Assembly: GCF_000241955.1 (NCBI RefSeq)
Contig: NC_016818.1
Span: forward strand, 1,860,001 to 1,924,000
Direction: 5' to 3'
Source of the DNA: Rahnella aquatilis CIP 78.65 = ATCC 33071
GTDB taxonomy: Bacteria; Pseudomonadota; Gammaproteobacteria; Enterobacterales; Enterobacteriaceae
Length of the DNA: 64,000 nt
How positions within the stretch are numbered: the stretch's first letter is position 1; each line of letters begins with the position of its first letter. The notes beneath the pieces are model-generated. The model was not told the origin of the DNA, ran no database searches, and saw only the letters and a program-made list of their open reading frames with translations. The translations under genes and the position numbers were made by a program. Shown piece by piece: positions 31,864 to 42,403 of the stretch.

Positions 31864-33660
31864 ATGCGTACTGTATATTGTGGAAAACTGAATGCGTCCA
31901 ATGTGGGCCAGGAAGTAACATTGTGTGGCTGGGTTAACCGTCGCCGCGATTTGGGTGGTTTGATTTTCATCGATATGCGTGACCGCGAAGGCATCGTTCA
32001 GGTTTTCTTCGACCCCGATCAGGCAGAAGCCTACAAACTGGCGTCTGAACTGCGTAACGAGTTCTGCATCCAGTTAACCGGCATCGTGCGTGCACGTCCG
32101 GAAAGCCAGTTCAACAAAGACATGGCGACCGGTGAAGTGGAAGTGTTCGCCAGCCATCTGAACATTATCAACCGTTCAGAATCGCTGCCGCTGGACTCCA
32201 ACCACGTCAACACCGAAGAAGCACGTCTGAAATACCGCTATCTGGACCTGCGTCGCCCTGAAATGGCGAACCGCCTGAAAGCGCGTGCCAAAATCACCAG
32301 CTTTGTGCGTCGTTTCATGGACAGCCATGACTTCCTCGACATCGAAACTCCGATGCTGACCAAAGCCACGCCGGAAGGTGCACGTGATTATCTGGTGCCA
32401 AGCCGTGTGCATAAAGGCAAGTTCTACGCCTTGCCGCAGTCTCCTCAGCTGTTCAAACAACTGCTGATGATGTCTGGTTTTGATCGTTATTATCAGATCG
32501 TAAAATGCTTCCGTGATGAAGATTTACGTGCTGACCGTCAGCCAGAATTTACCCAGATCGACGTCGAAACGTCCTTCATGAGCGCGGAGCAAGTGCGTGA
32601 AGTGATGGAGAAACTGGCCCGCGAACTGTGGCAGGAAGTGAAAGGTGTGGATCTGGGCGATTTCCCGATCATGACCTTCGCAGAAGCGATGCGTCGTTAT
32701 GGTTCTGATAAACCGGACCTGCGCAACCCGATGGAAATGGTTGACGTTGCGGACCTGATGAAAAACATTGAGTTCAAAGTGTTTGCCGATCCTGCCAACG
32801 ATCCGAAAGGCCGCGTGGCTGCATTGCGTGTTCCGGGCGGTGCCTCCCTGAGCCGTAAACAGATCGATGAATACGCAAAATTCATCGAAATTTACGGCGC
32901 GAAAGGTCTGGCTTATATCAAAGTGAATGAAGTGGCGAAAGGCCTGGAAGGTATCCAGAGCCCGGTGGCGAAATTCCTGAATACAGAACTGTTGGCAGCC
33001 CTGATCGAACGCACTGGCGCGCAAGATGGCGACATGATCTTCTTCGGCGCAGCCAGCGCTAAGATTGTGACTGACGCGATGGGCGCACTGCGACTTAAAG
33101 TCGGCCGTGACCTGAAAATCACTAAAGAAGACATGTGGGCTCCGCTGTGGGTCATCGACTTCCCGATGTTTGAAGACACCGACGAAGGCGGCCTGAGCGC
33201 TATGCACCACCCGTTCACTGCACCGAAAGACATGACCGCAGAAGAGCTGGCCGCGAACCCGGTTTCTGCCATCGCTAACGCCTACGACATGGTCATCAAC
33301 GGCTACGAAGTAGGCGGCGGTTCCGTGCGTATTCACCGTGGCGAAATGCAGCAGACCGTCTTCAGCATTCTGGGCATTACCGAGCATGAGCAGCGCGAGA
33401 AATTCGGCTTCCTGCTCGACGCCCTGAAATACGGTACGCCTCCTCACGCGGGTCTGGCATTTGGTTTGGATCGTCTGGTGATGTTGCTCACCGGTACGGA
33501 TAACATCCGTGACGTGATTGCCTTCCCGAAAACCACCGCTGCGGCCTGTCTGATGACCGAAGCACCAAGTTTTGCCAACCCGGCGTCACTGCTGGAACTG
33601 GGCATTGCGGTTGTGGCGAAAAAAGAAGTGACACCAGACACAAATACAGAGAATAACTAA
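31864..33660 (+). CDS. aspS: aspartyl-tRNA synthetase
   Basis: Class IIb synthetase of 598 residues (E. coli 590) that charges tRNA-Asp. It has an N-terminal OB-fold anticodon domain, motif 2 [18 protein letters not shown], the bacterial GAD insertion domain, and motif 3 [29 protein letters not shown] precedes the ATG. Its stop codon shares one base with the nudB start (TAATG), implying translational coupling. Confidence 0.98.
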   Translation: MRTVYCGKLNASNVGQEVTLCGWVNRRRDLGGLIFIDMRDREGIVQVFFDPDQAEAYKLASELRNEFCIQLTGIVRARPESQFNKDMATGEVEVFASHLNIINRSESLPLDSNHVNTEEARLKYRYLDLRRPEMANRLKARAKITSFVRRFMDSHDFLDIETPMLTKATPEGARDYLVPSRVHKGKFYALPQSPQLFKQLLMMSGFDRYYQIVKCFRDEDLRADRQPEFTQIDVETSFMSAEQVREVMEKLARELWQEVKGVDLGDFPIMTFAEAMRRYGSDKPDLRNPMEMVDVADLMKNIEFKVFADPANDPKGRVAALRVPGGASLSRKQIDEYAKFIEIYGAKGLAYIKVNEVAKGLEGIQSPVAKFLNTELLAALIERTGAQDGDMIFFGAASAKIVTDAMGALRLKVGRDLKITKEDMWAPLWVIDFPMFEDTDEGGLSAMHHPFTAPKDMTAEELAANPVSAIANAYDMVINGYEVGGGSVRIHRGEMQQTVFSILGITEHEQREKFGFLLDALKYGTPPHAGLAFGLDRLVMLLTGTDNIRDVIAFPKTTAAACLMTEAPSFANPASLLELGIAVVAKKEVTPDTNTENN

Positions 33661-34106
33661 TGAGCTATAAGCGTCCTGAGTCGATACTGTGCGTCATCTA
33701 CGCCAGAAACACCGGCAGGGTGCTGATGCTTCAACGTAAGGATGACCCGAATTTCTGGCAGTCGGTGACCGGCAGTCTGGAAGGCGGGGAATCCCCGAAT
33801 CAAACCGTGCAGCGGGAAGTCATGGAAGAAGTCGGTATCGACATTGCAGGTGAAAATCTGCCGCTTCAGGATTGTAACCGCTGCGAGGACTTTGAAATAT
33901 TTGCGCATTTGCGCCATCGCTATGCTCCCGGCGTGACCCGTAATAAAGAACATTGGTTCTGTCTGGCGTTACCCGACGAGCGTGATGTGGAACTTAGCGA
34001 ACATCATGCATACCGGTGGCTCGATAAACGGGCAGCGGCTGCGCTGACGGTTTCCCCGAGCAACCAGCAGGCGATTGAAGAATTTGTAAACTATTCGGTC
34101 TGTTAA
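33660..34106 (+). CDS. nudB: dihydroneopterin triphosphate diphosphatase
   Basis: Nudix hydrolase of 148 residues (E. coli 150) that removes pyrophosphate from dihydroneopterin triphosphate in folate synthesis. The Nudix box is complete: [22 protein letters not shown]. The ATG overlaps the aspS stop by one base. Confidence 0.96.
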   Translation: MSYKRPESILCVIYARNTGRVLMLQRKDDPNFWQSVTGSLEGGESPNQTVQREVMEEVGIDIAGENLPLQDCNRCEDFEIFAHLRHRYAPGVTRNKEHWFCLALPDERDVELSEHHAYRWLDKRAAAALTVSPSNQQAIEEFVNYSVC

Positions 34107-34131
34107 GACTTTAGACTTTTTGGAGATATTT

Positions 34132-34875
34132 ATGGCAGGTCACAGTAAGTGGGCCAACACCAAGCACCGCAAAGCGGCGCAAGATTCTAAACGCGGCAAA
34201 ATTTTCACTAAAATCATTCGTGAGCTGGTTACTGCTGCACGTCTGGGCGGCGGCGATGCGGGTTCAAACCCTCGTCTGCGCGCGGCTATTGATAAAGCGC
34301 TGTCCAACAACATGACCCGCGATACCCTCAACCGTGCTATTGCGCGTGGCGTGGGCGGTGACGAAGACACCAACATGGAAACCATCATTTATGAAGGTTA
34401 CGGCCCTGGCGGTTCAGCCATCATGGTCGAGTGTCTAAGTGACAACCGCAACCGTACCGTGGCAGAAGTGCGTCATGCCTTCACCAAAACCGGTGGCAAT
34501 CTGGGTACCGACGGTTCCGTGGCTTATCTGTTCTCCAAAAAAGGGGTGATCACTTTCGCTCCTGGCCTGGACGAAGACGTGCTGATGGAAGCTGCGCTGG
34601 AAGCGGGCGCAGAAGACATCATTTCCTATGATGACGGCGCTATCGACGTCTTCACCGCCTGGGAAAACCTGGGTGAAGTGAAAGACGCGCTGGAAGCGGC
34701 AGGTTATAAAGCTGATTCCGCAGAAGTCACCATGATCCCATCGACCAAAGCCGACATGGATGCAGACACTGCACCGAAACTGTTGCGCCTGATCGACATG
34801 CTGGAAGATTGTGACGATGTGCAGGAGGTTTACCACAACGGTGAAATCTCCGACGAGATCGCAGAAACTCTGTAA
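34132..34875 (+). CDS. yebC: YebC/PmpR-family (TACO1) protein
   Basis: A 247-residue YebC-family protein (E. coli 246) with the canonical start [22 protein letters not shown]. The family has been described both as DNA-binding regulators and, more recently, as ribosome-associated factors that ease stalling. The start at 34132 follows TTGGAGA; the frame opens 12 bases earlier without support. Lies between nudB and ruvC as in E. coli. Confidence 0.97.
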   Translation: MAGHSKWANTKHRKAAQDSKRGKIFTKIIRELVTAARLGGGDAGSNPRLRAAIDKALSNNMTRDTLNRAIARGVGGDEDTNMETIIYEGYGPGGSAIMVECLSDNRNRTVAEVRHAFTKTGGNLGTDGSVAYLFSKKGVITFAPGLDEDVLMEAALEAGAEDIISYDDGAIDVFTAWENLGEVKDALEAAGYKADSAEVTMIPSTKADMDADTAPKLLRLIDMLEDCDDVQEVYHNGEISDEIAETL

Positions 34876-34982
34876 TCTCAGTGCCGCCGGTGGCTGCCAC
34901 CGGCTGGCTATCCTGTTGTGCCTCAGCAGTTTATACTCTCCCCAACTTTGCAAAAAACGACAACACAAGGCGTTGACTGGCT

Positions 34983-35504
34983 ATGGCTATTATTCTGGGG
35001 ATCGACCCCGGTTCGCGTATTACCGGCTATGGCATTATCCGCCAGACAGGGCGTCAGCTCAGTTATCTCGGGAGCGGCTGTATCCGTACCGTAGTGGACG
35101 ATATGCCGGGACGTCTGAAACTGATTTACGCTGGTGTGTCGGAAATCATTACGCAATTTCAGCCTGATTTTTTTGCCATCGAATCCGTATTTATGGCGAA
35201 GAATGCCGATTCTGCGTTAAAGCTCGGGCAGGCGCGCGGTGCAGCCATTGTGGCCGCCGTTAATCAGGACCTGCCGGTGTTTGAATATGCCGCGAGGCAG
35301 GTCAAACAGACCGTCGTCGGTACCGGTGCCGCTGAAAAATCGCAGGTGCAGCATATGGTGCGTTCGATCCTGAAATTACCGGCGAACCCGCAGGCGGATG
35401 CCGCCGATGCGCTGGCGATTGCCATCACCCATTGTCACATGAGCCAGAATGCCATCCGGCTCAGCAGCGATAAATTGCAGATGGCGCGCGGACGTATGCG
35501 ATAG
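34983..35504 (+). CDS. ruvC: Holliday junction resolvase RuvC
   Basis: A 173-residue endonuclease, the same length as E. coli RuvC, which cuts Holliday junctions symmetrically with RuvAB. The acidic catalytic set is present: Asp8 in GIDPGSR, Glu in FAIESVFM, and two Asp in [14 protein letters not shown]-rich hairpin (GCCGGTGGC / GCCACCGGC) lies between yebC and ruvC. Confidence 0.98.
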   Translation: MAIILGIDPGSRITGYGIIRQTGRQLSYLGSGCIRTVVDDMPGRLKLIYAGVSEIITQFQPDFFAIESVFMAKNADSALKLGQARGAAIVAAVNQDLPVFEYAARQVKQTVVGTGAAEKSQVQHMVRSILKLPANPQADAADALAIAITHCHMSQNAIRLSSDKLQMARGRMR

Positions 35505-35523
35505 ACGCCGCAAGTCCATTGGG

Positions 35524-35539
35524 CTGGATATCCATCCAG
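35524..35539. promoter_or_regulatory. LexA (SOS) box upstream of ruvAB
   Basis: CTGGATATCCATCCAG fits the LexA consensus CTG-N10-CAG exactly and is nearly identical to the E. coli ruvA operator. A T-run and a TATGAT/TATAAA -10 (35547-35557) follow, so the box overlaps the -35 region. The same palindrome plus T-run could also serve as the ruvC terminator. Confidence 0.85.
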
Positions 35540-35591
35540 CTTTTTTTATGATATAAACATCGCTGCTTTTGACCTGATAAGGAAAATGAAC

Positions 35592-36206
35592 GTGATAGGC
35601 AGACTACGAGGCATTATTCTGGAAAAACAGCCCCCTTTGGTGCTGCTTGAAACCAACGGCGTGGGCTATGAAGTGCATATGCCGATGACCTGTTTTTATG
35701 AATTGCCGGAACTGGGTCAGGAAGCTATCATCTTCACGCAATTTATCGTCCGTGAAGATGCTCAGTTGCTCTACGGATTCAACGATAAACAAGAGCGCGC
35801 GCTGTTCCGTGAGCTGATTAAAGTCAACGGCGTCGGGCCGAAGCTGGCGCTGGCAATCCTCTCAGGTATGTCGGCACAGCAGTTTGTCAGTGCGGTAGAA
35901 AAGGAAGAAATCACCGCATTAATTAAGTTACCCGGCGTCGGTAAGAAAACCGCAGAACGCCTCGTTGTCGAAATGAAAGACCGGTTTAAAGGATTAAACG
36001 GTGATCTATTTAACAATCATACTGATATCACGCTACCTGCATCGGCGTCGAAAGCTAAAGAGTCTGATGCCGAAGGCGAAGCCGTCGCAGCCCTGATATC
36101 CCTCGGATACAAACCCCCGGAAGCCAGCCGCATGATCAGCAAAGTGGCGAAGCCGGGTGCAGAATCTGAAACGTTAATTAGAGAAGCGCTGCGCGCGGCG
36201 CTGTGA
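35592..36206 (+). CDS. ruvA: Holliday junction branch migration complex subunit RuvA
   Basis: DNA-binding tetrameric subunit of about 204 residues (E. coli 203) that holds the four-way junction and recruits RuvB. It has an OB-fold, helix-hairpin-helix motifs ([31 protein letters not shown]) and a C-terminal RuvB-binding domain. The start is taken as GTG 35592 (MIGRLRG): AAGGA is correctly spaced for it but only about 2 bases from the in-frame ATG at 35586, and homologues begin MIGRLRG. Confidence 0.95.
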   Translation: MIGRLRGIILEKQPPLVLLETNGVGYEVHMPMTCFYELPELGQEAIIFTQFIVREDAQLLYGFNDKQERALFRELIKVNGVGPKLALAILSGMSAQQFVSAVEKEEITALIKLPGVGKKTAERLVVEMKDRFKGLNGDLFNNHTDITLPASASKAKESDAEGEAVAALISLGYKPPEASRMISKVAKPGAESETLIREALRAAL

Positions 36207-36214
36207 GGTAAACG

Positions 36215-37222
36215 ATGATTGAAGCTGACCGCCTGATTTCTTCCGAAGTCTTCAGTGAAGAAGAGGTCATTGACCGTGCGATCCGCCCGAAGCTGCTCAA
36301 CGAATACGTCGGTCAGCCTCATGTGCGCTCGCAAATGGAAATCTTTATTCAGGCGGCTAAGCAACGCAAAGATGCGCTCGATCACCTGTTGATTTTCGGC
36401 CCTCCGGGACTGGGAAAAACCACGCTGGCTAACATCGTGGCGAACGAAATGGGCGTGAATTTACGCACCACGTCGGGGCCGGTGCTGGAAAAAGCCGGCG
36501 ATCTGGCGGCGATGCTGACCAATCTCGAGCCGCACGACGTGCTGTTCATCGATGAAATCCACCGTCTCTCACCGGTCGTCGAGGAAATTCTCTATCCGGC
36601 GATGGAAGACTATCAGCTGGATATCATGATCGGTGAAGGCCCGGCGGCACGTTCCATCAAACTCGATCTTCCGCCGTTTACCCTGATTGGCGCGACCACC
36701 CGCGCCGGTTCCCTGACGTCACCTTTGCGTGACCGTTTCGGTATCGTGCAGCGTCTGGAGTTTTATCAGGTGGCAGATTTGCAGCACATTGTCGGGCGCA
36801 GCGCGTCCTGCCTCGGGCTGGAGTTGTCGGAAGAGGGCGCGCATCAGATAGCCCGCCGTTCACGCGGTACGCCGCGTATCGCCAACCGTCTGTTGCGCCG
36901 TGTGCGTGACTTTGCCGAAGTCAAAGGCGACGGCACCATTAACGGTGATGTGGCCAACGGCGCGCTGGATATGCTGGACGTCGATGCAGAAGGCTTCGAT
37001 TACATGGACCGCAAACTGCTGCTGGCGATTATCGACAAGTTCACCGGCGGACCGGTCGGACTGGATAACTTAGCGGCGGCGATCGGCGAAGAGCGCGAGA
37101 CCATCGAAGACGTCATCGAACCCTTCCTTATCCAGCAGGGCTTTATTCAGCGCACACCGCGCGGTCGCATGGCAACCAATCATGCGTATAAGCACTTTGG
37201 TATCACGAGAGAGACTGAGTAA
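36215..37222 (+). CDS. ruvB: Holliday junction branch migration helicase RuvB
   Basis: AAA+ ATPase motor of 335 residues (E. coli 336). Walker A GPPGLGKT (62-69), Walker B DEIH (113-116), sensor [18 protein letters not shown] and a C-terminal winged helix are intact. It starts 8 bp after ruvA in the same SOS-controlled operon. Confidence 0.98.
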   Translation: MIEADRLISSEVFSEEEVIDRAIRPKLLNEYVGQPHVRSQMEIFIQAAKQRKDALDHLLIFGPPGLGKTTLANIVANEMGVNLRTTSGPVLEKAGDLAAMLTNLEPHDVLFIDEIHRLSPVVEEILYPAMEDYQLDIMIGEGPAARSIKLDLPPFTLIGATTRAGSLTSPLRDRFGIVQRLEFYQVADLQHIVGRSASCLGLELSEEGAHQIARRSRGTPRIANRLLRRVRDFAEVKGDGTINGDVANGALDMLDVDAEGFDYMDRKLLLAIIDKFTGGPVGLDNLAAAIGEERETIEDVIEPFLIQQGFIQRTPRGRMATNHAYKHFGITRETE

Positions 37223-37240
37223 CAACGCGTTGTATGCATA

Positions 37241-37273
37241 CAAAACGGACGCCCTGAGCGTCCGTTTTGCTTT
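37241..37273. terminator. bidirectional terminator between ruvB and the GH3 gene
   Basis: CAAAACGGACGC (37241-37252), loop CCTGA, GCGTCCGTTTTG (37258-37269), then CTTTT. Confidence 0.9.
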
Positions 37274-37286
37274 TCGTCATCCGTGA

Positions 37287-39665
37287 TTACTGATTAATGT
37301 CACACCGGCTGACCATCCGCCAGTCGCGCGGCAACTCCCGCACTGCACCTGCCAGCATCACCTTGCCTGTAGCATGAATATCCGCGCTTGATGACCCGAC
37401 TTGTACTTCAACAAAACCCGGTTCCACGATGCGTTTACCCGCATGATTTGTGAAATTCAGCATGTCGGTGGGGATGCTGAAACTCAGCGTCGCGGTTTGT
37501 CCGGCGTCCAGTTCAACGCGTTCGAAAGCTTTGAGTTCCTGCACCGGACGCACCAGTGATGCCACGCAGTCGCGCAGATAAACCTGCACCACTTCGCTAC
37601 CTGTCTGACTGCCGGTGTTGGTTACCTGAATCTGTACTGAAATATCTCCGTTTTCGATGGCGACCGGTTGCTGACTGAGCTGAAAATCATGATAGCGGAA
37701 CGTGGTGCCGCTCAGTCCGTAGCCAAACGGGTATGTCGCGCCAAAGTGGAACGCGACCGGCGTGCCGCCACTTTTCAGCTTGTGATTGTAATAATAGGGC
37801 ATTGCACCGGCGCTTTTTGGCACGGAAACCACCAGTCGTCCGGACGGTGCTTCTTTGCCGCTGATGATATCGCTGATCGCGCGGCCGCCTTCCTGACCGG
37901 GCGCGAAGGCCATCAGATATCCCGCGACGTTGTCTTCCAGCCCGCCGAGAGAATACGGACGGCCTCCGGTCATCACCACAATGGTCGGTTTGCCGGTCGC
38001 CACAATGTCTTCGAGCAACTGCTGCTGAACGCCGGGCAGTTGCAGGCTGTCTGTATCAGAGCCTTCGCCGACAGTACCGCTCTGGAATAAACCGGCCAGA
38101 TCGCCGACAAACACCAGCGCGACGTCACTTTCCTGCGCCAGTTTTACGGCCTGCGGGATCAGCGCGGTGCTCTGAGACACCGGCGAGTTTTGCATGGGTG
38201 TTGCGGCATCGCCGGGGAATACCGGCGCACCTGCCGTACGTTTTTCGAGAATATGGCAACCTTGGGTATAACGGATATTTTGCTCACCATAGGCCTCGCG
38301 TAAAGCCTGTAACGGCGTGATGACCTGTTCTGTCTGCGCCTGCATTTCGCTGATGATCAGATGCACCGGGAAACTGTAACCGCTGAGCAACGCCAGCGGA
38401 TCATCTGCCGTCGGGCCAATGACAGCGATTTTCTGGCCGGAACGGGGCCTGAGCGGCAGGATGCCATTGTTTTCCAGCAGGGTGATGGAACGGACAGCGG
38501 CTTGCCAGGCCAGTTCCCGCGTGGCGGGTTGCTGAAGTTGCGGCTCTGGCTCAATGGCATAAGGCTGTTCAAACAGCCCGAGACGGAATTTCTCAGTCAG
38601 CACGCGGGCGACAATCTCGTCAATTTTCGCCATATCAATCAGACCCCGCGACACCGCATCGGCCAGATGTTGCGCGCAGTCGCCTTTCGGCAATTCGATA
38701 TCCAGACCGGCATTAAACGCCAGCGCGGCGGATTCCGCATCATCATGGCTGACGCCATGATGCTGATGCAGCAGACTGACGCCGCCGTAATCGGCAACAA
38801 TCAGGCCATCGAATCCCCACTGTTCGCGCAACACTTCCGTCAGCAGGAAGTGATCGCTGTGGCACGGCTGGCCGTCGATATCATGATAGGCAGGCATCAC
38901 CGAACCGGCATTCGCCAGTTTTACCGCCATTTCAAACGGCAGCAGGAAAGTGTCATTCAGCTCGCGGAAACCGAGATGCACCGGCGCATGGTTGCGCGCC
39001 CCTTCGCTGAAAGAATGCCCGACGTAATGTTTCAGCGTTGCCAGCAGGTCACGTTTTTCGCCCTGCAAACCGCGCACGTAAGCCGTCGCCATGACGCCAA
39101 CCAGATACGGATCTTCGCCAAAGGTTTCCTCGGTACGTCCCCAGCGCACATCGCGCGACACATCCAGCACCGGCGCCAGCCCCTGATGACAACCGACACT
39201 TTGTGCTTCGTCGCGGATCGCGGCGGCAATCTGCTCCATCAGTTGCGGATCCCAGGTGGAGGCATAGCTCAGTGATGAGGGAAACAGCGTGGCATCTTTG
39301 CACAACAGGCCGACCAGACACTCTTCGTGAAACATCGCCGGAATACCCAGCCGCGTGTCTTCCACCAACATTTTTTGCAGCCGGTTCAGCGCCTGTACGC
39401 CTTCTGCCGGGCTGACCACATGGGTGCCGAGTGGCCGGGTAATTTGCCCGGCACCGAGTGCCAGTTGCTGTTCCAGTCCCTGGCTCTGTTTGTGTCCGGC
39501 AAAATCGTCGCTCAGATCGGTACGTTCTTTGTGATTGCCGTTGCTGTCGAGGATCAGCCAGAACGCGTGCAACTGGGCGAATTTTTCCTCCGGCGTCATG
39601 CGGGCCAGAAGATCGGCGACGCGGGTGGCAACGGGTTGTGAAGCATCCTGATAAAGGTGAGTCAT
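37287..39665 (-). CDS. glycoside hydrolase family 3 beta-glycosidase (glucosidase/xylosidase)
   Basis: GH3 enzyme of 792 residues with the N-terminal TIM barrel (nucleophile D292 in GLIVADYGG), the C-terminal alpha/beta sandwich and a fibronectin III-like tail (EVVQVYLRD). There is no signal peptide, so it works in the cytoplasm on sugars brought in by a transporter. The linked GPH symporter gene, which overlaps its start by 4 bp, supports this. Beta-xyloside or beta-glucoside substrates are both possible; secreted BglX is a different protein. Confidence 0.9.
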   Translation of the reverse strand: MTHLYQDASQPVATRVADLLARMTPEEKFAQLHAFWLILDSNGNHKERTDLSDDFAGHKQSQGLEQQLALGAGQITRPLGTHVVSPAEGVQALNRLQKMLVEDTRLGIPAMFHEECLVGLLCKDATLFPSSLSYASTWDPQLMEQIAAAIRDEAQSVGCHQGLAPVLDVSRDVRWGRTEETFGEDPYLVGVMATAYVRGLQGEKRDLLATLKHYVGHSFSEGARNHAPVHLGFRELNDTFLLPFEMAVKLANAGSVMPAYHDIDGQPCHSDHFLLTEVLREQWGFDGLIVADYGGVSLLHQHHGVSHDDAESAALAFNAGLDIELPKGDCAQHLADAVSRGLIDMAKIDEIVARVLTEKFRLGLFEQPYAIEPEPQLQQPATRELAWQAAVRSITLLENNGILPLRPRSGQKIAVIGPTADDPLALLSGYSFPVHLIISEMQAQTEQVITPLQALREAYGEQNIRYTQGCHILEKRTAGAPVFPGDAATPMQNSPVSQSTALIPQAVKLAQESDVALVFVGDLAGLFQSGTVGEGSDTDSLQLPGVQQQLLEDIVATGKPTIVVMTGGRPYSLGGLEDNVAGYLMAFAPGQEGGRAISDIISGKEAPSGRLVVSVPKSAGAMPYYYNHKLKSGGTPVAFHFGATYPFGYGLSGTTFRYHDFQLSQQPVAIENGDISVQIQVTNTGSQTGSEVVQVYLRDCVASLVRPVQELKAFERVELDAGQTATLSFSIPTDMLNFTNHAGKRIVEPGFVEVQVGSSSADIHATGKVMLAGAVRELPRDWRMVSRCDINQ

Positions 39666-41074
39666 CTTGCATCTCCTTGATTAATCAAAGGGCGGGTACC
39701 GCTGAGCACGGGTTCCTCTTCGCCGCCGAAAGAACGGCGGGTGGCGAGGGATGCCGCGATGTTCTGCATCGTGCGGCTGTTAAGTTTGTAGGTAAACAGC
39801 AGGGCGGCCATCAGCAGGAACAAGGCGCACGGCACCAGCGTGAACAGCGAATTGATGGTCAGCATCACGCCAGAGCTTTGCGTGGCGGCATTCGGCACAT
39901 AATCGACCATGCCGAGAACCCAGCCGACGATGGCGCCGCCCAGCGCCAGTCCGAATTTGATGGCAAACAACGCAGTGGAAAACACCAGGCCGTCAAGACG
40001 GCGGCCGGTGCGGGATTCCTCGTGATCGACCACGTCGGAGAACATCGTCCATTGCAGCGGCGTCGTGAGATTCTGGATAAAACTGAACACCAGATTGAAG
40101 GCGAAAATAAGGCCAATGGAAGGAGACGGGATAAAGAAAATAGCCGCGTTACACACCACAAACGTCAGGATCGTCCACTGATAGGATTTAACCCGGTCGA
40201 ATTTTCCTAATAATTTTTCAGACAGTAATGCGCCAAATAATGAGGCGATCATGCCAAAAACAATAAAATTGAAAATCAGATCCGGGCGGGCGAGAACATA
40301 TTTCACGTAATACATGGTCGCGGAGCCACGGATTACCACCGCGCACAACAGCAGAATATTAAAAATAAACACGATGCGCCATTGTGCGTTATTCCACAGT
40401 AATTTCAGATCGCTCAGCATCGAACCGGAGGTGTCATTGCGCGGATGATAACGCTCGCGGGTCATGGCGAAACAACAGAAAAATAATACGATACCTAATA
40501 ATCCCATCAGGCTCATGGCATAGAAATAGCCTTTCTGCGGGTTACCTGCGCCGAGTTTTGCCACCAGCGGCAGGGCGATCACCGTGACCACCAGCCCGCC
40601 GATAAATGACAACCCGAAGCGCCACGACTGCAGCGAATGGCGTTCGCGCGGATCGAGCGTTAACGCCCCCGGCATCGCACAATACGGCACATTGATGGCG
40701 GAATATACCAGACTGAGTAAGGTGTAAGTGACTGCTGCATAAATAATTTTACCGGTCGGTGATATGTCTGGTACATAAAAAGTGATCAGGCAACAGACCC
40801 CAAACGGGATCGCAAACCACAGCAGCCACGGGCGGAATTTCCCGTAGCGCGTGGTGGTGCGGTCAACCAGCGCGCCGATGCAGGGATCGACACAGGCATC
40901 CACTGCGCGAACCACTAAAAATAGCGTGCCCATAATCGCGGCGGGTAAACCAAAAACATCCGTGTAGAAATAAGCGAGAAACAAGGTCGCCGTTTGCCAG
41001 ACCAGCGCACTGGCCATATCGCCGAGTCCGTAGCCAATTTTATCTTTTACTGAAAGAACCGGAGTGATCATCAT
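39662..41074 (-). CDS. GPH-family glycoside:cation symporter (MFS)
   Basis: Inner-membrane sugar symporter of 470 residues with about 12 helices, of the MelB/XylP/YicJ group. The GPH hallmark is present: KIGYGLGDMAS at the N-terminus, DPCIGALVDRTTTRYGKFRPWL in the first cytoplasmic loop, and YSAINVPYCAMPG. It probably imports the oligosaccharide that the coupled GH3 enzyme cleaves. First gene of the two-gene unit. Confidence 0.9.
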   Translation of the reverse strand: MMITPVLSVKDKIGYGLGDMASALVWQTATLFLAYFYTDVFGLPAAIMGTLFLVVRAVDACVDPCIGALVDRTTTRYGKFRPWLLWFAIPFGVCCLITFYVPDISPTGKIIYAAVTYTLLSLVYSAINVPYCAMPGALTLDPRERHSLQSWRFGLSFIGGLVVTVIALPLVAKLGAGNPQKGYFYAMSLMGLLGIVLFFCCFAMTRERYHPRNDTSGSMLSDLKLLWNNAQWRIVFIFNILLLCAVVIRGSATMYYVKYVLARPDLIFNFIVFGMIASLFGALLSEKLLGKFDRVKSYQWTILTFVVCNAAIFFIPSPSIGLIFAFNLVFSFIQNLTTPLQWTMFSDVVDHEESRTGRRLDGLVFSTALFAIKFGLALGGAIVGWVLGMVDYVPNAATQSSGVMLTINSLFTLVPCALFLLMAALLFTYKLNSRTMQNIAASLATRRSFGGEEEPVLSGTRPLINQGDAR

Positions 41075-41382
41075 TATTTGTTACCTGCTTTCTGTAAGGA
41101 GAGATAACCGACGAAAAATCATTATTAATGTCTTTAATGAAAAGAAAGATAAATAACCTGAGGAAATCAATTGATGCCAAAAGTATTGTGAATAGCACTC
41201 AGGTAAACAATTGAGGAAACGAATATACAAATTACGTTTTTTGATTTTATTTTTTATTTGTGAACGGGATCAAACTGATCATTACCACCGGAGGCATGAA
41301 AGGCGGTATATGGCTGGCGAAACCGCCGCAGGAAATGACTGTGCCGGAGATTATTGCCGGTTAACGGGCTGAGACAGCGGTT
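41075..41382. other. intergenic region with a possible gene remnant
   Basis: The part near 41075-41240 is AT-rich and should hold the symporter promoter; no clear hexamers were assigned. At 41260-41364 on the plus strand there is a short open stretch (GTG or ATG start, ending EIIAG-stop) whose residues, such as LIITTGGMKGGIWLAKPP, look protein-like. This may be the tail of a decayed gene. Confidence 0.3.
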
Positions 41383-42285
41383 TTATAAACGTTCCCGCCA
41401 GCGGAAATAACCGGTCACCGCTTTTAATGCAGCGGGCAACTGACGGTGCCCGGGGTAGTAGAGAAAGAATCCGGGAAAGGTGACCGACCAGTCTTCCAGT
41501 ACCCGGATCAGCTTACCTTCCGCCACCAGCGCATCATGTTCTGCACTCTGCGCGCTGTACACCAGTCCGACGCCGTCGAGTGCAACGCGGGTCATCATGC
41601 TGACGCTGTCAACCACCAGCGGCCCCCGGACAGGCACCACCCTCTGTCGCCCGTCTTTTTCAAATTCCCAGCGATAGAGCGAACCGCTGGCAATTTCCCG
41701 ACGCCCGATGCAGGCATGGTTTTTCAAATCGGCAGGGGTTTGGGGTTGCGGGTGTCTTGCGAAATAATCCGGCGAACCGTACACCGCAGAGTGAAAATCG
41801 GCGGTCAGGCGTACAGCATTCATGTCTTGCTGAACATCGCCCCGGATGCGTACCCCCGCATCAAAACCTTCACTGATGATGTCCACAAAACCGTCATTGG
41901 TGGCAAGCTCGAGCGTGATATCCGGATACTGCTGACAAAATTCACCCAACTGGGGCAGGAAAACCATGTCGGCGGCGATGCGCGGCGTATTAATTCGCAC
42001 TGTACCTTGCGGCATTTCCCTGAAAGCATTCACGTTTTCCACCGCGCCGGAGATGGCCAATAATGCCGGCGCGATGTCCGCCAGCAGGGCGATACCCGCT
42101 TCGGTTGGCGACACCTGCCGCGTGGTGCGGTTCAGCAACCGTACACCCAGACGCTCTTCCAGTGATCGTAAGGAATGGCTCAGCGTCGAAGCGGTTAAGT
42201 TCAGCCGCGCCGCGGCCTTGCGAAAACTCTTCTCTTCCGCAATGGCGACAAAGGCGGTCAGTTCTCCGAATTCGTGGGGGCGCAT
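41383..42285 (-). CDS. LysR-family transcriptional regulator
   Basis: A 300-residue LysR regulator with an N-terminal winged HTH (FRKAAARLNLTASTLSHSLRSLEERLG) and a periplasmic-binding-protein-like effector domain, of the group that includes many DmlR/AaeR-like proteins. The start is ATG 42285 (MRPHEFGEL) with AGGAAAC upstream; the longer frame to 42333 is unsupported. Divergent from the dehydrogenase at 42404, its likely target. Confidence 0.88.
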   Translation of the reverse strand: MRPHEFGELTAFVAIAEEKSFRKAAARLNLTASTLSHSLRSLEERLGVRLLNRTTRQVSPTEAGIALLADIAPALLAISGAVENVNAFREMPQGTVRINTPRIAADMVFLPQLGEFCQQYPDITLELATNDGFVDIISEGFDAGVRIRGDVQQDMNAVRLTADFHSAVYGSPDYFARHPQPQTPADLKNHACIGRREIASGSLYRWEFEKDGRQRVVPVRGPLVVDSVSMMTRVALDGVGLVYSAQSAEHDALVAEGKLIRVLEDWSVTFPGFFLYYPGHRQLPAALKAVTGYFRWRERL

Positions 42286-42318
42286 GAGTTTCCTGTTGAT
42301 GAATGAGAGCCAGTAAAG

Positions 42319-42365
42319 CATGCGATATAGCATGGCTTATTCACATCAATCAATCCACTTATAGT
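42319..42365 (+). promoter_or_regulatory. LysR-type operator and promoter of the dehydrogenase gene
   Basis: The palindrome CATGC-GATATA-GCATG (42319-42334) lies in the divergent gap. A TATAGT -10 (42360-42365) with TTATTC at -35 follows on the plus strand, placing the palindrome just upstream of -35, as expected for LysR activation. Confidence 0.5.
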
Positions 42366-42403
42366 CAGGTCTCGGTTCGGAACATTCATCAACGGGAGAA
42401 AAC

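Noticed and set aside
32524..33447. 307-codon antisense frame inside aspS
   Set aside because: Mirror frame of a highly conserved synthetase gene; no start signal or known domain.
38361..39275. 304-codon antisense frame inside the GH3 gene
   Set aside because: Shadow ORF caused by codon bias; composition is unlike a real protein.
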